In this document: positions 1 to 7,238 of the stretch, piece by piece
Layout: every line of letters begins with the position of its first letter
Numbering within the stretch: the first letter of the stretch is position 1
NCBI GenBank assembly: GCA_023415545.1
Contig: JAEZKJ010000167.1
Span: 1-9,146 of the forward strand
DNA from: Bacteroidota bacterium
Lineage (GTDB): Bacteria > Bacteroidota > Bacteroidia > Bacteroidales > Bacteroidaceae
Reading direction: 5' to 3'
Length of the DNA stretch: 9,146 nt
Program-made: the position numbers and the translations under genes
Notes under the pieces: model-generated
Database searches by the model: none
Told to the model about the DNA's origin: nothing
The model's input: the letters and a program-made list of their open reading frames with translations, nothing else

Positions 1-149
1 GATAATGAAATAAAATTGAATGGAAATATATTTCCATGTACATCCGAAGTTTCTATTAAGTTTATAGTAACCCTATCAATATTCTCTTTAGAATAGATAT
101 TATTACACAAACAAAAACATAGTATTATAATATAAAAATAATGTTTCAT
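1..149 (-). CDS. 5'-nucleotidase / metallophosphatase-family secreted protein, N-terminal part only
   Basis: Reading the minus strand from the ATG at 149-147 gives 49 codons without a stop, running off the left edge. The first 20 or so residues (start MKHYFYIIILCFCLC) form a short basic start plus a hydrophobic segment, typical of a signal peptide; cysteines at 11, 13 and 15 leave a lipoprotein possible. The mature part then reads VTINLIETSDVHGN followed by IFPF. The (T/S)(N/S)D-x-HG signature close to the N terminus is the first metal-binding motif of the calcineurin-like metallophosphatases in the 5'-nucleotidase / 2',3'-cyclic phosphodiesterase family, where Asp and His bind the catalytic metals. 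These enzymes remove phosphate from extracytoplasmic nucleotides. An in-frame ATG at 176-174 would add nine residues; I prefer 149 because it gives a normal signal peptide. The substrate cannot be told from this fragment. The gene is divergent from the J-domain gene. Confidence 0.75.
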   Translation of the reverse strand, partial: MKHYFYIIILCFCLCNNIYSKENIDRVTINLIETSDVHGNIFPFNFISL

Positions 150-218
150 CTGTTTTATTGGTATTATGCACGACATAACTCTTTTATTTCTACAGCAGGT
201 CACTTACTATAATGTTTA

Positions 219-248
219 CAAAAATAGTTATTTTATTATCTTCAGCAG
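219..248 (-). promoter_or_regulatory. Candidate Bacteroidota promoter for the nucleotidase gene
   Basis: On the minus strand 226-219 reads TATTTTTG, an exact match to the Bacteroidota -7 box TAnnTTTG. Nineteen bases upstream, 248-246 reads CTG, one mismatch from the expected TTG of the -33 box. Transcription would begin near 212-214 and give a leader of about 65 nt before the ATG at 149. In such AT-rich DNA the -7 match alone could be chance. Confidence 0.4.
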
Positions 249-378
249 TTAATTTAACCAATATTTCTCCCTCCATAACTTATTAAGCAGCATTTTATAC
301 AAAATTTATAATAAACTTAAATTAAATATATCTGCTATCATTGCTTTTTAAAAAGGCTGATTTATAGAGAAATAATGG

Positions 379-396
379 TTATTATTTAAATAATAA
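379..396. repeat. 18-bp perfect AT palindrome
   Basis: TTATTATTTAAATAATAA reads the same on both strands, with no spacer. It lies 12 bp before the TGACAT dyad in the region upstream of the J-domain gene. It is made only of A and T in an AT-rich region, so chance is a real alternative; it could be a protein-binding site or a melting-prone element. Confidence 0.45.
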
Positions 397-408
397 TATT
401 TCCATACT

Positions 409-425
409 TGACATATATCATGTCA
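409..425. promoter_or_regulatory. Inverted repeat TGACAT-N5-ATGTCA, possible operator
   Basis: Two perfect 6-bp arms (409-414 and 420-425) flank the 5-bp spacer ATATC. The symmetry continues imperfectly outward: CTTGACAT on the left faces ATGTCA-CA-AG on the right, with a two-base insertion. The arm centres are about one helical turn apart, the geometry of a dimeric regulator site. It lies about 90 bp before the J-domain start. It does not resemble CIRCE (TTAGCACTC-N9-GAGTGCTAA), so HrcA control is not supported. The regulator is unknown; the MerR-like protein encoded at 1498-1788 is a conceivable but unproven candidate. Confidence 0.4.
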
Positions 426-514
426 CAAGTTTTTACAAAAAAATAATTTAGTGAAAACTTATCAACTTCTTTCCTTTTTTTTTGTTGGAATATTAATAAA
501 GAAAATATGATATC

Positions 515-1450
515 ATGGCATACATAGATTATTATAAAGTTTTAGGGGTTGATAAAAGTGCTACTCAAGATGACATAAAGAAAGCATTCCGAAAGTTAGC
601 TCGAAAATATCATCCGGATTTAAATCCAAATGATCCTTCTGCAAAGGAGAAGTTTCAAGAGATTAATGAAGCCAATGAAGTATTAAGCGATCCGGAAAAG
701 AGAAAGAAATACGATGAGTATGGCGAGAACTGGAAACATGCTGAGGAGTTTGAAAAGCAGAGGCAACAATATGGTCAAGCAGGGTTTAATCCTGGTGGAG
801 ATGGTTCATATTGGTACTCTTCAGATGGGGCTCAAGGCTTTGGTGGTCAAGGTTTCGAGAATGGTGGAGATTTTTCTGATTTCTTCGAGTCCCTTTTTGG
901 ACATAGATCGAATGCTAGAGGAGGTGGAAGAAGTAGAGAGTTCAGGGGTCAAGATTATAATGCTGAACTTAAGTTATCACTGCGAGAAGCTGCAGAGACT
1001 CATAAACAGATCATCAATGTTAATGGTAAGAATGTTCGTATCACCGTTCCGGCCGGTATTGCTGATGGGCAAACTATTAAATTAAAAGGTTATGGTGCTC
1101 CGGGAGTTAATGGAGGACCTAATGGTGATTTATATATTAAATTCGTTATCGAAGATGATAGTACATTTAAGAGAATGGGAAATGATCTTTATATAAAGGC
1201 TAATATAGATCTATATACAGCAGTATTGGGTGGTGAGACTAATATAAATACATTGAATGGAATGGTAAAATTAAAAGTTAAGCCTGGTACTCAAAACGAC
1301 TCTAAAGTAAGGCTAAAAGGGAAAGGGTTCCCTATATACAAACAAGAGGGATGTTTTGGTGACCTTATAGTGACTTTCAATGTACTGATACCTGTAGATC
1401 TTACACAAAAACAGAAAGATCTGTTTAAGGAGATACAAGAGAGTAAATAG
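515..1450 (+). CDS. cbpA: CbpA-type DnaJ co-chaperone (J domain plus C-terminal substrate-binding domain)
   Basis: This 311-residue protein should act with DnaK, stimulating its ATPase and delivering unfolded clients in the cytoplasm. The J domain spans residues 4-70, with the DnaK-stimulating HPD at 33-35 inside KYHPDLNP. A Gly/Phe/Ser-rich linker covers about 80-145. Two beta-rich C-terminal subdomains follow from about 150 (for example VPAGIADGQ, LKGYGAPG and later RLKGKGFP and GDL). The four CxxCxGxG zinc-finger repeats of true DnaJ are absent, which makes it the class B (CbpA) type, and the length matches CbpA (about 306). The small gene 47 bp downstream encodes a CbpM-like protein, the known inhibitor of CbpA, which strengthens the call. 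The start at 515 is right: an ATG 8 bp upstream is out of frame and hits a stop after six codons. No Shine-Dalgarno sequence is seen. Confidence 0.9.
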   Translation: MAYIDYYKVLGVDKSATQDDIKKAFRKLARKYHPDLNPNDPSAKEKFQEINEANEVLSDPEKRKKYDEYGENWKHAEEFEKQRQQYGQAGFNPGGDGSYWYSSDGAQGFGGQGFENGGDFSDFFESLFGHRSNARGGGRSREFRGQDYNAELKLSLREAAETHKQIINVNGKNVRITVPAGIADGQTIKLKGYGAPGVNGGPNGDLYIKFVIEDDSTFKRMGNDLYIKANIDLYTAVLGGETNINTLNGMVKLKVKPGTQNDSKVRLKGKGFPIYKQEGCFGDLIVTFNVLIPVDLTQKQKDLFKEIQESK

Positions 1451-1497
1451 AGAATTGTGTTAACAATTTATTATTAACCAAAGTAAACTTTTGAAGT

Positions 1498-1788
1498 ATG
1501 GATACTGAATTAATTATTATAAAAGATTATTGTGACAAATGTCATATTGATCCTCAATTTATCGTTGAATTAGAAAATGATGGGTTAATAAAAATTCATG
1601 AAGTGGATGCTCAGAGATATATCTCAATTGATCAGCTCGCTGAACTTGAATGCTATCAACATTTATACTATGATCTTGAGATAAATGTTAATGGAATTGA
1701 TGCCATACATCATATGTTAGAAAGAATAGAGTCTATGCAAAAAGAGATATCAATGCTGAAAACCCAGCTCTCTTTTTTCAATAGATAA
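1498..1788 (+). CDS. cbpM: CbpM-like chaperone modulator (small MerR-like protein)
   Basis: This 96-residue protein begins with a short winged-helix/MerR-like fold (about residues 6-60: an IKDYCDKCHIDPQFI helix pair, then GLI, then a strand and YISIDQLAELE). It continues with YYDLEINVNGIDAIHHMLERI, which is characteristic of CbpM and MerR_2-type proteins, and ends in a short coiled-coil helix (about 70-93). In E. coli CbpM binds the J domain of CbpA and blocks its work with DnaK. The position directly behind a CbpA-type gene, same strand and 47 bp apart, fits a co-expressed co-chaperone/modulator pair. The MerR-like fold leaves open a DNA-binding role, possibly at sites upstream of the pair; the sequence cannot decide between these. 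It carries two cysteines at the helix turn (CDKC), which could be coincidental. Confidence 0.8.
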   Translation: MDTELIIIKDYCDKCHIDPQFIVELENDGLIKIHEVDAQRYISIDQLAELECYQHLYYDLEINVNGIDAIHHMLERIESMQKEISMLKTQLSFFNR

Positions 1789-1847
1789 CATAATTATACA
1801 CTATTCACCTCTATTTTTTTAAAAGGACTCTTTTATTCCTTCTGGAA

Positions 1848-1879
1848 TTGAAGTTTGTAATAGTTTTTGTGTAATTTTG
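1848..1879 (+). promoter_or_regulatory. Bacteroidota-type promoter for tex and the downstream cluster
   Basis: The box TAATTTTG at 1872-1879 matches TAnnTTTG exactly, and a TTG at 1848-1850 lies 21 bp upstream, close to the usual 19-21 bp separation. Transcription would start near 1884-1887, leaving a leader of only about 15-18 nt before the tex ATG at 1902. This is the best promoter in the window and it sits in the only sizeable gap before the tex cluster. Confidence 0.65.
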
Positions 1880-1901
1880 CCCGGTATTTATAATTTATAA
1901 A

Positions 1902-4031
1902 ATGGATGTAATTAAATTTATTGCCGGGATTCTGCATCTGCAAACATTTCAAGTTAAAAACACTATTGAACTATTAAATGAAGGTGCTACAATACCTTTT
2001 ATTAGCAGATATAGAAAAGAAAGAACTGGTAATCTTGATGAAACTCAGATTGAAGAAATTAAAATCCAGAATGAAAAGTTCATCCAATTAGAAAAAAGAA
2101 GAGAAACTATTATCTCATCACTCCAAACTCTTGGAAAACTTACTGATGAGATTAAAGAAAAGATTATTAACTGCTCATCTTTAAATGAGCTTGAAGATAT
2201 TTACCTTCCATTTCGTCCTAAAAGAACTACTAAAGCTGAAATAGCCAAGAAAAAAGGGTTATCACCTTTAGCTGCTGCTATACTATTGCAAAAAGATAAC
2301 AATATTGAACTTACTGCAGCAAAATTCATTAACAAAGAAGTTGAAAATAGTGATGAAGCACTAAAAGGTGCTCGAGATATTATTGCTGAAGTTGTAAATG
2401 AAGATGATAAAGTAAGAGCAAAAATTAGAACACTTTTTTCTAAAAAGGCTGTCATTACCTCTAAAATAGTTAAAGGGAAAGAGGAAGAGGCTATAAAATA
2501 TAAAGATTATTTTGATACTTCACAACAATTAAATAGATGTTCGTCTCATCGACTTCTCGCTATGCGTAGAGGTGAAAGTGAGGGTTTTCTTAAAGTATCA
2601 ATTTCTTGTGATGAAGAGGAGGCAATAAACCTTATCGAGAGACTTTATATTTTTAGTAATAACGAATGTGCACGACAGTTAGAGTTAGCAATAAAAGATT
2701 CATATAAACGATTATTAAAACCATCTATTGAGAATGAATTTGCTATCTCAAGCAAAGAGAGTGCAGATATTGAAGCTATAAAAATATTTTCTAAGAATCT
2801 TCAACAACTTCTCCTCTCTCCTCCACTTGGACAAAAAAATATTATGGGTATTGATCCCGGCTTTAGAACAGGCTGCAAAGTTGTTTGCCTTAATAGTGAG
2901 GGAGATTTCATTACTAATAAAAGTATATTTCCACACCCTCCTCAAAACAATAAAGAAGAGGCTGAACAGATAATAAAAACTTTTATCAATAAATACAATA
3001 TTGAAGTTATTGTAATTGGCAATGGTACTGCAGGAAGAGAAACTGAGCAGTTTATAAAATCATTAGATATACCTCAGCAGATAGAAGTTTATAACATCTC
3101 GGAAGATGGTGCTTCTGTATACTCTGCTTCAAAGATTGCACGTGAAGAGTTCCCTGATTTTGATGTCACAGTAAGAGGAGCTATAAGCATTGCAAGAAGA
3201 GCGCAGGATCCACTTGCTGAACTTGTTAAGATAGACCCAAAATCTATTGGCGTAGGACAATATCAACATGATGTTGACCAAAGCCTATTAAAAGAATCTC
3301 TTGATCAGACAGTTGAAAACTGTGTAAATAAAATCGGAGTTAATCTCAATACTGCTAGTAAACACCTTTTAATGTACGTTTCCGGATTAGGTGAAACATT
3401 AGCAAAAAACATTGTTGACTATCGTACTGAAAATGGTCCATTCAAGTCGAGAAAAGAACTTATAAAAGTTCCTCGAATGGGTAACAAAACATTTGAACAA
3501 TGCGCAGGATTCCTAAGAATAACAGATTCGAAAAATCCACTTGATAGCACAGGTATTCATCCTGAGTCATACGATGTTGTTGAAAGAATAGCAAAAGACT
3601 TGAATTGTGATATTAAAGATTTGATATCAAACAAAGAAAATATAGCTAAAATTGATATAAACAGATATATATCTGAAAAAGTTGGAGCACTTACTCTCAA
3701 TGACATCATTGAAGAGTTGGAAAAACCTGGAAGAGATCCTCGAATACAGAAAATGACTATAAACATAGATAATAACATTTCGGATATTCAACAGATATTT
3801 GCTGGAATGGAGCTAAAAGGAATAGTAAATAATATCACTGACTTCGGCTGTTTCGTAGATATTGGTATTAAAGAGAAAGGATTAGTACATATTTCACAAA
3901 TAACAGACAAATTTATAAAAGACCCACATAGTGTATTATCAATTAATCAAAGAGTGACCGTAAAGGTTATAAACGTAGACTTAGAGAGAAAACGTATACA
4001 ACTAACTATGAAAGGCGTTAATCAAAAATAG
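1902..4031 (+). CDS. tex: Tex-family RNA-binding transcription accessory protein
   Basis: This 709-residue protein shows the full Tex architecture. The N-terminal helical domain carries the family motif NEGATIPFISRYRKERTGNLDE (about 27-48). A YqgF/RNase H-like domain begins at GIDPGFRTGC (316-325). A pair of helix-hairpin-helix motifs lies at about 481-540 (VSGLGETLAKNIV, then VPRMGNKTFEQCAGFLRI). A C-terminal S1 RNA-binding domain covers about 636-706 (GIVNNITDFGCFVDIG, GLVHISQ). Tex proteins bind nucleic acid through the S1 domain and associate with transcription; they are required for toxin gene expression in Bordetella and act at stalled complexes in other bacteria. The YqgF fold is usually considered catalytically inactive in Tex. 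It is shorter than the proteobacterial form (about 775-790) but normal for Bacteroidota. The stop is 1 bp from the nudC start, so the two are very likely co-transcribed. Confidence 0.95.
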   Translation: MDVIKFIAGILHLQTFQVKNTIELLNEGATIPFISRYRKERTGNLDETQIEEIKIQNEKFIQLEKRRETIISSLQTLGKLTDEIKEKIINCSSLNELEDIYLPFRPKRTTKAEIAKKKGLSPLAAAILLQKDNNIELTAAKFINKEVENSDEALKGARDIIAEVVNEDDKVRAKIRTLFSKKAVITSKIVKGKEEEAIKYKDYFDTSQQLNRCSSHRLLAMRRGESEGFLKVSISCDEEEAINLIERLYIFSNNECARQLELAIKDSYKRLLKPSIENEFAISSKESADIEAIKIFSKNLQQLLLSPPLGQKNIMGIDPGFRTGCKVVCLNSEGDFITNKSIFPHPPQNNKEEAEQIIKTFINKYNIEVIVIGNGTAGRETEQFIKSLDIPQQIEVYNISEDGASVYSASKIAREEFPDFDVTVRGAISIARRAQDPLAELVKIDPKSIGVGQYQHDVDQSLLKESLDQTVENCVNKIGVNLNTASKHLLMYVSGLGETLAKNIVDYRTENGPFKSRKELIKVPRMGNKTFEQCAGFLRITDSKNPLDSTGIHPESYDVVERIAKDLNCDIKDLISNKENIAKIDINRYISEKVGALTLNDIIEELEKPGRDPRIQKMTINIDNNISDIQQIFAGMELKGIVNNITDFGCFVDIGIKEKGLVHISQITDKFIKDPHSVLSINQRVTVKVINVDLERKRIQLTMKGVNQK

Positions 4032-4032
4032 T

Positions 4033-4851
4033 ATGAAAGAAAAAGTATATTGGTTTGTATTTTTTAAAAACACCCTTCTTGTAAAGCATGATTCGTTAGG
4101 ATCACATATCCCATGTGATGAAAATATTCCTTTGGGGAATGAGAAAACTTTAAAAATACACGATATAGCAACATATAACCAAAGGGAATGCAAAGCTTTC
4201 TTTATTGATGAAGAGAGTGTTAAAACATTGAATGATGAGTTTCAGTTTATTGATTTACGCTCTACATACGATGTTATCCCTCTTCAAGAGTACAAGATAG
4301 CAGGTAAAGCTTGGCAAATTCTATTTTGGGATAAAAACAGTAAATATTGTCCACGATGTGGAGTTGAGACAGTACAAATTTCAAATATTGGCAAAAAATG
4401 TTTAGAGTGTAGTCAGGAGTTTTATCCAAATATAGCGCCTGCTATCATTGTAAGAATACATAAAGGTGATTCTATTCTTTTAGTTAGAGCTAAAAACTTT
4501 AGAGGCACTTTCAATGGATTAGTGGCGGGATTTGTTGAAGCCGGTGAATCCTTAGAAGAGACTGTGGCTAGAGAAGTGTTAGAAGAGACAGGACTGACTG
4601 TAGGCAATATCAGATACTTTGGAAGTCAAACTTGGCCCTATCCTAGTGGTATAATGATAGGATTTATAGCCGACTATATATCAGGTGAAATAAAATTACA
4701 AGAAGATGAACTCACTTCTGCAGGTTTTTTCACTAAAGATAATCTTCCTGAATTACCAAGAAAACTAAGTATAGCAAGAAAATTGATAGATGCCTGGATT
4801 GAAGAAAAAGATTTTTCTCATATAAATAACAATGAAAAACATAATAATTAA
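4033..4851 (+). CDS. nudC: NudC-type NADH pyrophosphatase / NAD-RNA decapping Nudix hydrolase
   Basis: The 272-residue protein has the three NudC hallmarks in order. A zinc ribbon is formed by C106, C109, C123 and C126 (CPRC ... CLEC). A perfect Nudix box GX5EX7REUXEEXGU spans 166-188, with the metal-binding Glu set in REVLEETG. Just after it comes SQTWPYPS (198-205), the NADH-specific signature usually written SQPWPFPxS. NudC splits NAD(H) into NMN(H) and AMP and, in E. coli, removes NAD caps from RNA 5' ends. The N-terminal 100 residues are the divergent NUDIX-like domain of the family. The third position of the signature is Thr, not Pro; the Trp and the later Pro residues are kept, so activity is expected. 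The start is 1 bp after the tex stop and the last 20 bases overlap the next gene. Confidence 0.92.
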   Translation: MKEKVYWFVFFKNTLLVKHDSLGSHIPCDENIPLGNEKTLKIHDIATYNQRECKAFFIDEESVKTLNDEFQFIDLRSTYDVIPLQEYKIAGKAWQILFWDKNSKYCPRCGVETVQISNIGKKCLECSQEFYPNIAPAIIVRIHKGDSILLVRAKNFRGTFNGLVAGFVEAGESLEETVAREVLEETGLTVGNIRYFGSQTWPYPSGIMIGFIADYISGEIKLQEDELTSAGFFTKDNLPELPRKLSIARKLIDAWIEEKDFSHINNNEKHNN

Positions 4852-7219
4852 ACTATACCAACTAATACTCCCTTTTCTACAAAAGGTTGCTCAGAAAATA
4901 AAAAATGTGTATAAGGCATATATAGCACTATACAAAAGGTCAAAATGGTATAATAAAATTCTTATTATATCTGCAACAGCAATATCATCACTTATATTAT
5001 TGTTGTTATTGATAGATATGAATTTTTTGTTTCTTTTCGGTAAGTCCCCAAGTATTTTTAATATTAAGGATCCTATGCAAAGCTTAGCTTCCGAGATATA
5101 TAGCAGTGATGGAAAACTTATCGGGAAATATTATTCCGAAAATCGCTCTCCTATTGAATACGAAGATATCTCACCTATCCTTATAAAAACGTTGGTATGT
5201 ACTGAGGACGAACGATTTTATAATCATTTTGGTATAGATTTTAAAGGAGTATTTGCTGCAGGCAAAGACTATATAATACATGGTGAAGCACGTGGGGCAA
5301 GTACAATAACGCAACAGTTGGTAAAAAACCTTTTTAAGGTAAGATCACAATATTCAACTGGTTTATTAGGTAAGATACCAGGTGTAAAACTTCTCATAAT
5401 GAAATGTAAAGAGTGGGTATCGGCTGTTAAGATCGAGTTATTATATAGCAAAGAGGAGATTCTTACTATGTATTTCAATACTGTTGATTTTGGAAGTAAC
5501 ACTTATGGGATCAAAACAGCATGTCACAAATATTTCGATACTACACCCAAAAATATCACGGTTGGACAATCGGCTGTATTAGTTGGGCTTCTTAAAGCTA
5601 CTACATATTATAATCCTAAATTAAATCCACAGAATAGTCTGAAAAGAAGAAATGTGGTACTTGGTAATTTAAAAGATCATAATATTATTACTGAAGAAGA
5701 GTATATAAAAGAGTGTGACAAGCCAATTGTACTAAGTTCAAGAATTGAGAATAACTATGAGGGATCAGCACTTTATTTTAGGGATGCTGTAGCTAACTAT
5801 CTTAAAGATTGGTGTAAAGAGAATGATTACGATATTTATACTGATGGTCTCAAAATTTATACCACGCTCGACAGCCGTTTACAGGAATATGCTGAAGAGG
5901 CTGTAAACAAGAAGATGCAACAAGTGCAGAAAAATTTTAATGGTCATTGGGGTAAAGATGCTCCTTGGCGTGATCAACAAGGAAAAGAGATTCCAAACTT
6001 TATTGAAGATTTAGCTGTTAAGACCTCTGCATATAAGTATTTGAAGAAAAAGTATAGGAATGATAAAGATTCCATAGCTTATTATCTTAACAAACCACAT
6101 AGATGTCAAGTCTTTGATTATAAAGTAGGTATAAAAGATACTACCTTCAGCACGATGGACTCTATAAGATATATGGCACATTTTATGCATTGTGGTTTTG
6201 TTGCTATAGAGCCTCAAAATGGTGAGGTAAGAGCTTGGGTTGGAGATATAAATTATGACTCGTGGAAATATGACAAAGTTTTATCGACACGACAACCAGG
6301 TTCTACATTTAAACTTTTTGTTTATGCTGAAGCCATGAATCAGGGAATGTCTCCATGTGATATACGAGTTGATGAAAACCATCCTTGGGAAGTGCTTGAT
6401 AAAGGTGAGAAGAAGATGTGGAATCCTCATAATGCAAATGGTGGATGTACTTACGATACAATGTCATTAAGGGTAGCTTTTGCACAATCGGTTAATACAA
6501 TAGCTGCTAATCTTGCTAAGGAAGTAGGTATAGAGAATATTATTAACACTGCTTATGCAATGGGTATTAAAACTAAGCTGGTGAATGCACCAGCTCTTAG
6601 TCTTGGAGCATCAGATGTTTCTCTTCTTGAACTAGTTTCATCGTATGGAACTGTTATGAATGATGGAGTATCCATTGATCCTATTCTCGTTACACGAATT
6701 GAGGATAAAGATGGTAATGTAATATATACTTCTAAACAGAATAAAAAAGAAGCTATACCTTACGAAAGTGCTTTCCTTATGCAACAAATGTTAAGAGGAG
6801 GATTAACTGAAAGAGATGGTACCTCACAAGCTCTTTGGAGTTTCGATATATTCAATTCCGGAACTGAATTTGGGGGTAAAACTGGTACCTCATCTAATCA
6901 CTCAGATGCTTGGTTTGTGGGAGTATCTCCAAATCTTGTAGCTGGAGCATGGGTAGGTGGAGAATATAGAAGTATTCATTTTAGAAGTGGTCAACTTGGA
7001 CAAGGTAGCCGAACTGCTCTTCCTATCTTTGGATATTTCATGGAAAAAGTATTAAAAGATAAGGATTTCCAAAAATACCATGCAAAGTTTAATAAACCTA
7101 ATCACAAATTGTCAAGAGGTTTCGAATGTAGTACATATCTGCCACACGCTAGTGACTCCGACTCTATAGCTGTGGAGCCTATTGATACTTTGTTAAATGT
7201 TGAATTTGAAGTAGAATAA
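4832..7219 (+). CDS. mrcA: Class A penicillin-binding protein (PBP1A type), bifunctional peptidoglycan synthase
   Basis: This 795-residue inner-membrane enzyme polymerises lipid II and cross-links the glycan strands in the periplasm. A basic cytoplasmic stretch of about 40 residues leads to one transmembrane helix (about 42-65). The glycosyltransferase (GT51) domain shows TEDERFYNHFGID with catalytic E125, GASTITQQLVKN (155-166), and KIELLYSKEEILTMYFN near 202. The transpeptidase domain has all three active-site motifs: S491-T-F-K494 (SxxK, acylated by beta-lactams), S553-V-N555 (SxN) and K683-T-G685 (KTG). Length and order match Bacteroidota PBP1A; a Lys/Tyr-rich insert of about 100 residues separates the two catalytic domains (about 365-470). 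No Shine-Dalgarno is seen; the ATG lies inside the nudC reading frame and overlaps it by 20 bp, suggesting translational coupling. A class A PBP is certain; the exact paralogue name (1A versus 1C or other) is by overall similarity. Confidence 0.94.
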   Translation: MKNIIIKLYQLILPFLQKVAQKIKNVYKAYIALYKRSKWYNKILIISATAISSLILLLLLIDMNFLFLFGKSPSIFNIKDPMQSLASEIYSSDGKLIGKYYSENRSPIEYEDISPILIKTLVCTEDERFYNHFGIDFKGVFAAGKDYIIHGEARGASTITQQLVKNLFKVRSQYSTGLLGKIPGVKLLIMKCKEWVSAVKIELLYSKEEILTMYFNTVDFGSNTYGIKTACHKYFDTTPKNITVGQSAVLVGLLKATTYYNPKLNPQNSLKRRNVVLGNLKDHNIITEEEYIKECDKPIVLSSRIENNYEGSALYFRDAVANYLKDWCKENDYDIYTDGLKIYTTLDSRLQEYAEEAVNKKMQQVQKNFNGHWGKDAPWRDQQGKEIPNFIEDLAVKTSAYKYLKKKYRNDKDSIAYYLNKPHRCQVFDYKVGIKDTTFSTMDSIRYMAHFMHCGFVAIEPQNGEVRAWVGDINYDSWKYDKVLSTRQPGSTFKLFVYAEAMNQGMSPCDIRVDENHPWEVLDKGEKKMWNPHNANGGCTYDTMSLRVAFAQSVNTIAANLAKEVGIENIINTAYAMGIKTKLVNAPALSLGASDVSLLELVSSYGTVMNDGVSIDPILVTRIEDKDGNVIYTSKQNKKEAIPYESAFLMQQMLRGGLTERDGTSQALWSFDIFNSGTEFGGKTGTSSNHSDAWFVGVSPNLVAGAWVGGEYRSIHFRSGQLGQGSRTALPIFGYFMEKVLKDKDFQKYHAKFNKPNHKLSRGFECSTYLPHASDSDSIAVEPIDTLLNVEFEVE

Positions 7220-7238
7220 TTTTTCTTTTTTATTTTTT

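Larger units (their letters stand above)
150..514. other. Divergent intergenic region, 365 bp
   Basis: This AT-rich stretch separates the leftward nucleotidase gene from the rightward J-domain gene, so it should carry both promoters. I see no convincing coding sequence on either strand. It contains a leftward promoter candidate (219-226), an 18-bp AT palindrome (379-396), a TGACAT dyad (409-425) and a run of nine T (475-483) shortly before the J-domain start. No exact TAnnTTTG box faces right; the nearest match is TAATTTAG at 444-451, with one mismatch and no TTG at the usual distance upstream. Confidence 0.7.

Noticed and set aside
344..355. CTTTTTAAAAAG palindrome
   Set aside because: Low-complexity A/T run of the type expected by chance in this composition, with no link to a gene start.
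408..413. TTGACA hexamer resembling a sigma70 -35 box
   Set aside because: No TATAAT lies 16-18 bp downstream, and Bacteroidota use different promoter boxes. The hexamer is better explained as part of the dyad.
475..483. Run of nine T before the J-domain gene as a terminator
   Set aside because: No stem precedes it, and it lies upstream of a gene with no plus-strand gene before it to terminate.
714..1085. 123-codon plus-strand reading frame inside the J-domain gene
   Set aside because: Lies wholly within the CbpA-type gene in another frame, has no recognisable domain, and its composition is what an out-of-frame reading of a Gly-rich linker gives.
1823..1841. AAGGA-N9-TCCTT after cbpM as a terminator
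   Set aside because: Only five pairs with a 9-nt loop and no following T-run; too weak to call, although the position would fit.
2201..2455. Minus-strand frame inside tex, and similar antisense frames in tex, nudC, the PBP and yidE
   Set aside because: All are antisense to strongly conserved genes, hydrophobic or Ser-rich by mirror composition, and show no motif or start context of their own.
7186..7192. TACTTTG near the PBP end as a promoter for yidE
   Set aside because: One base short of TAnnTTTG, and yidE lies close enough to the PBP gene to be co-transcribed.
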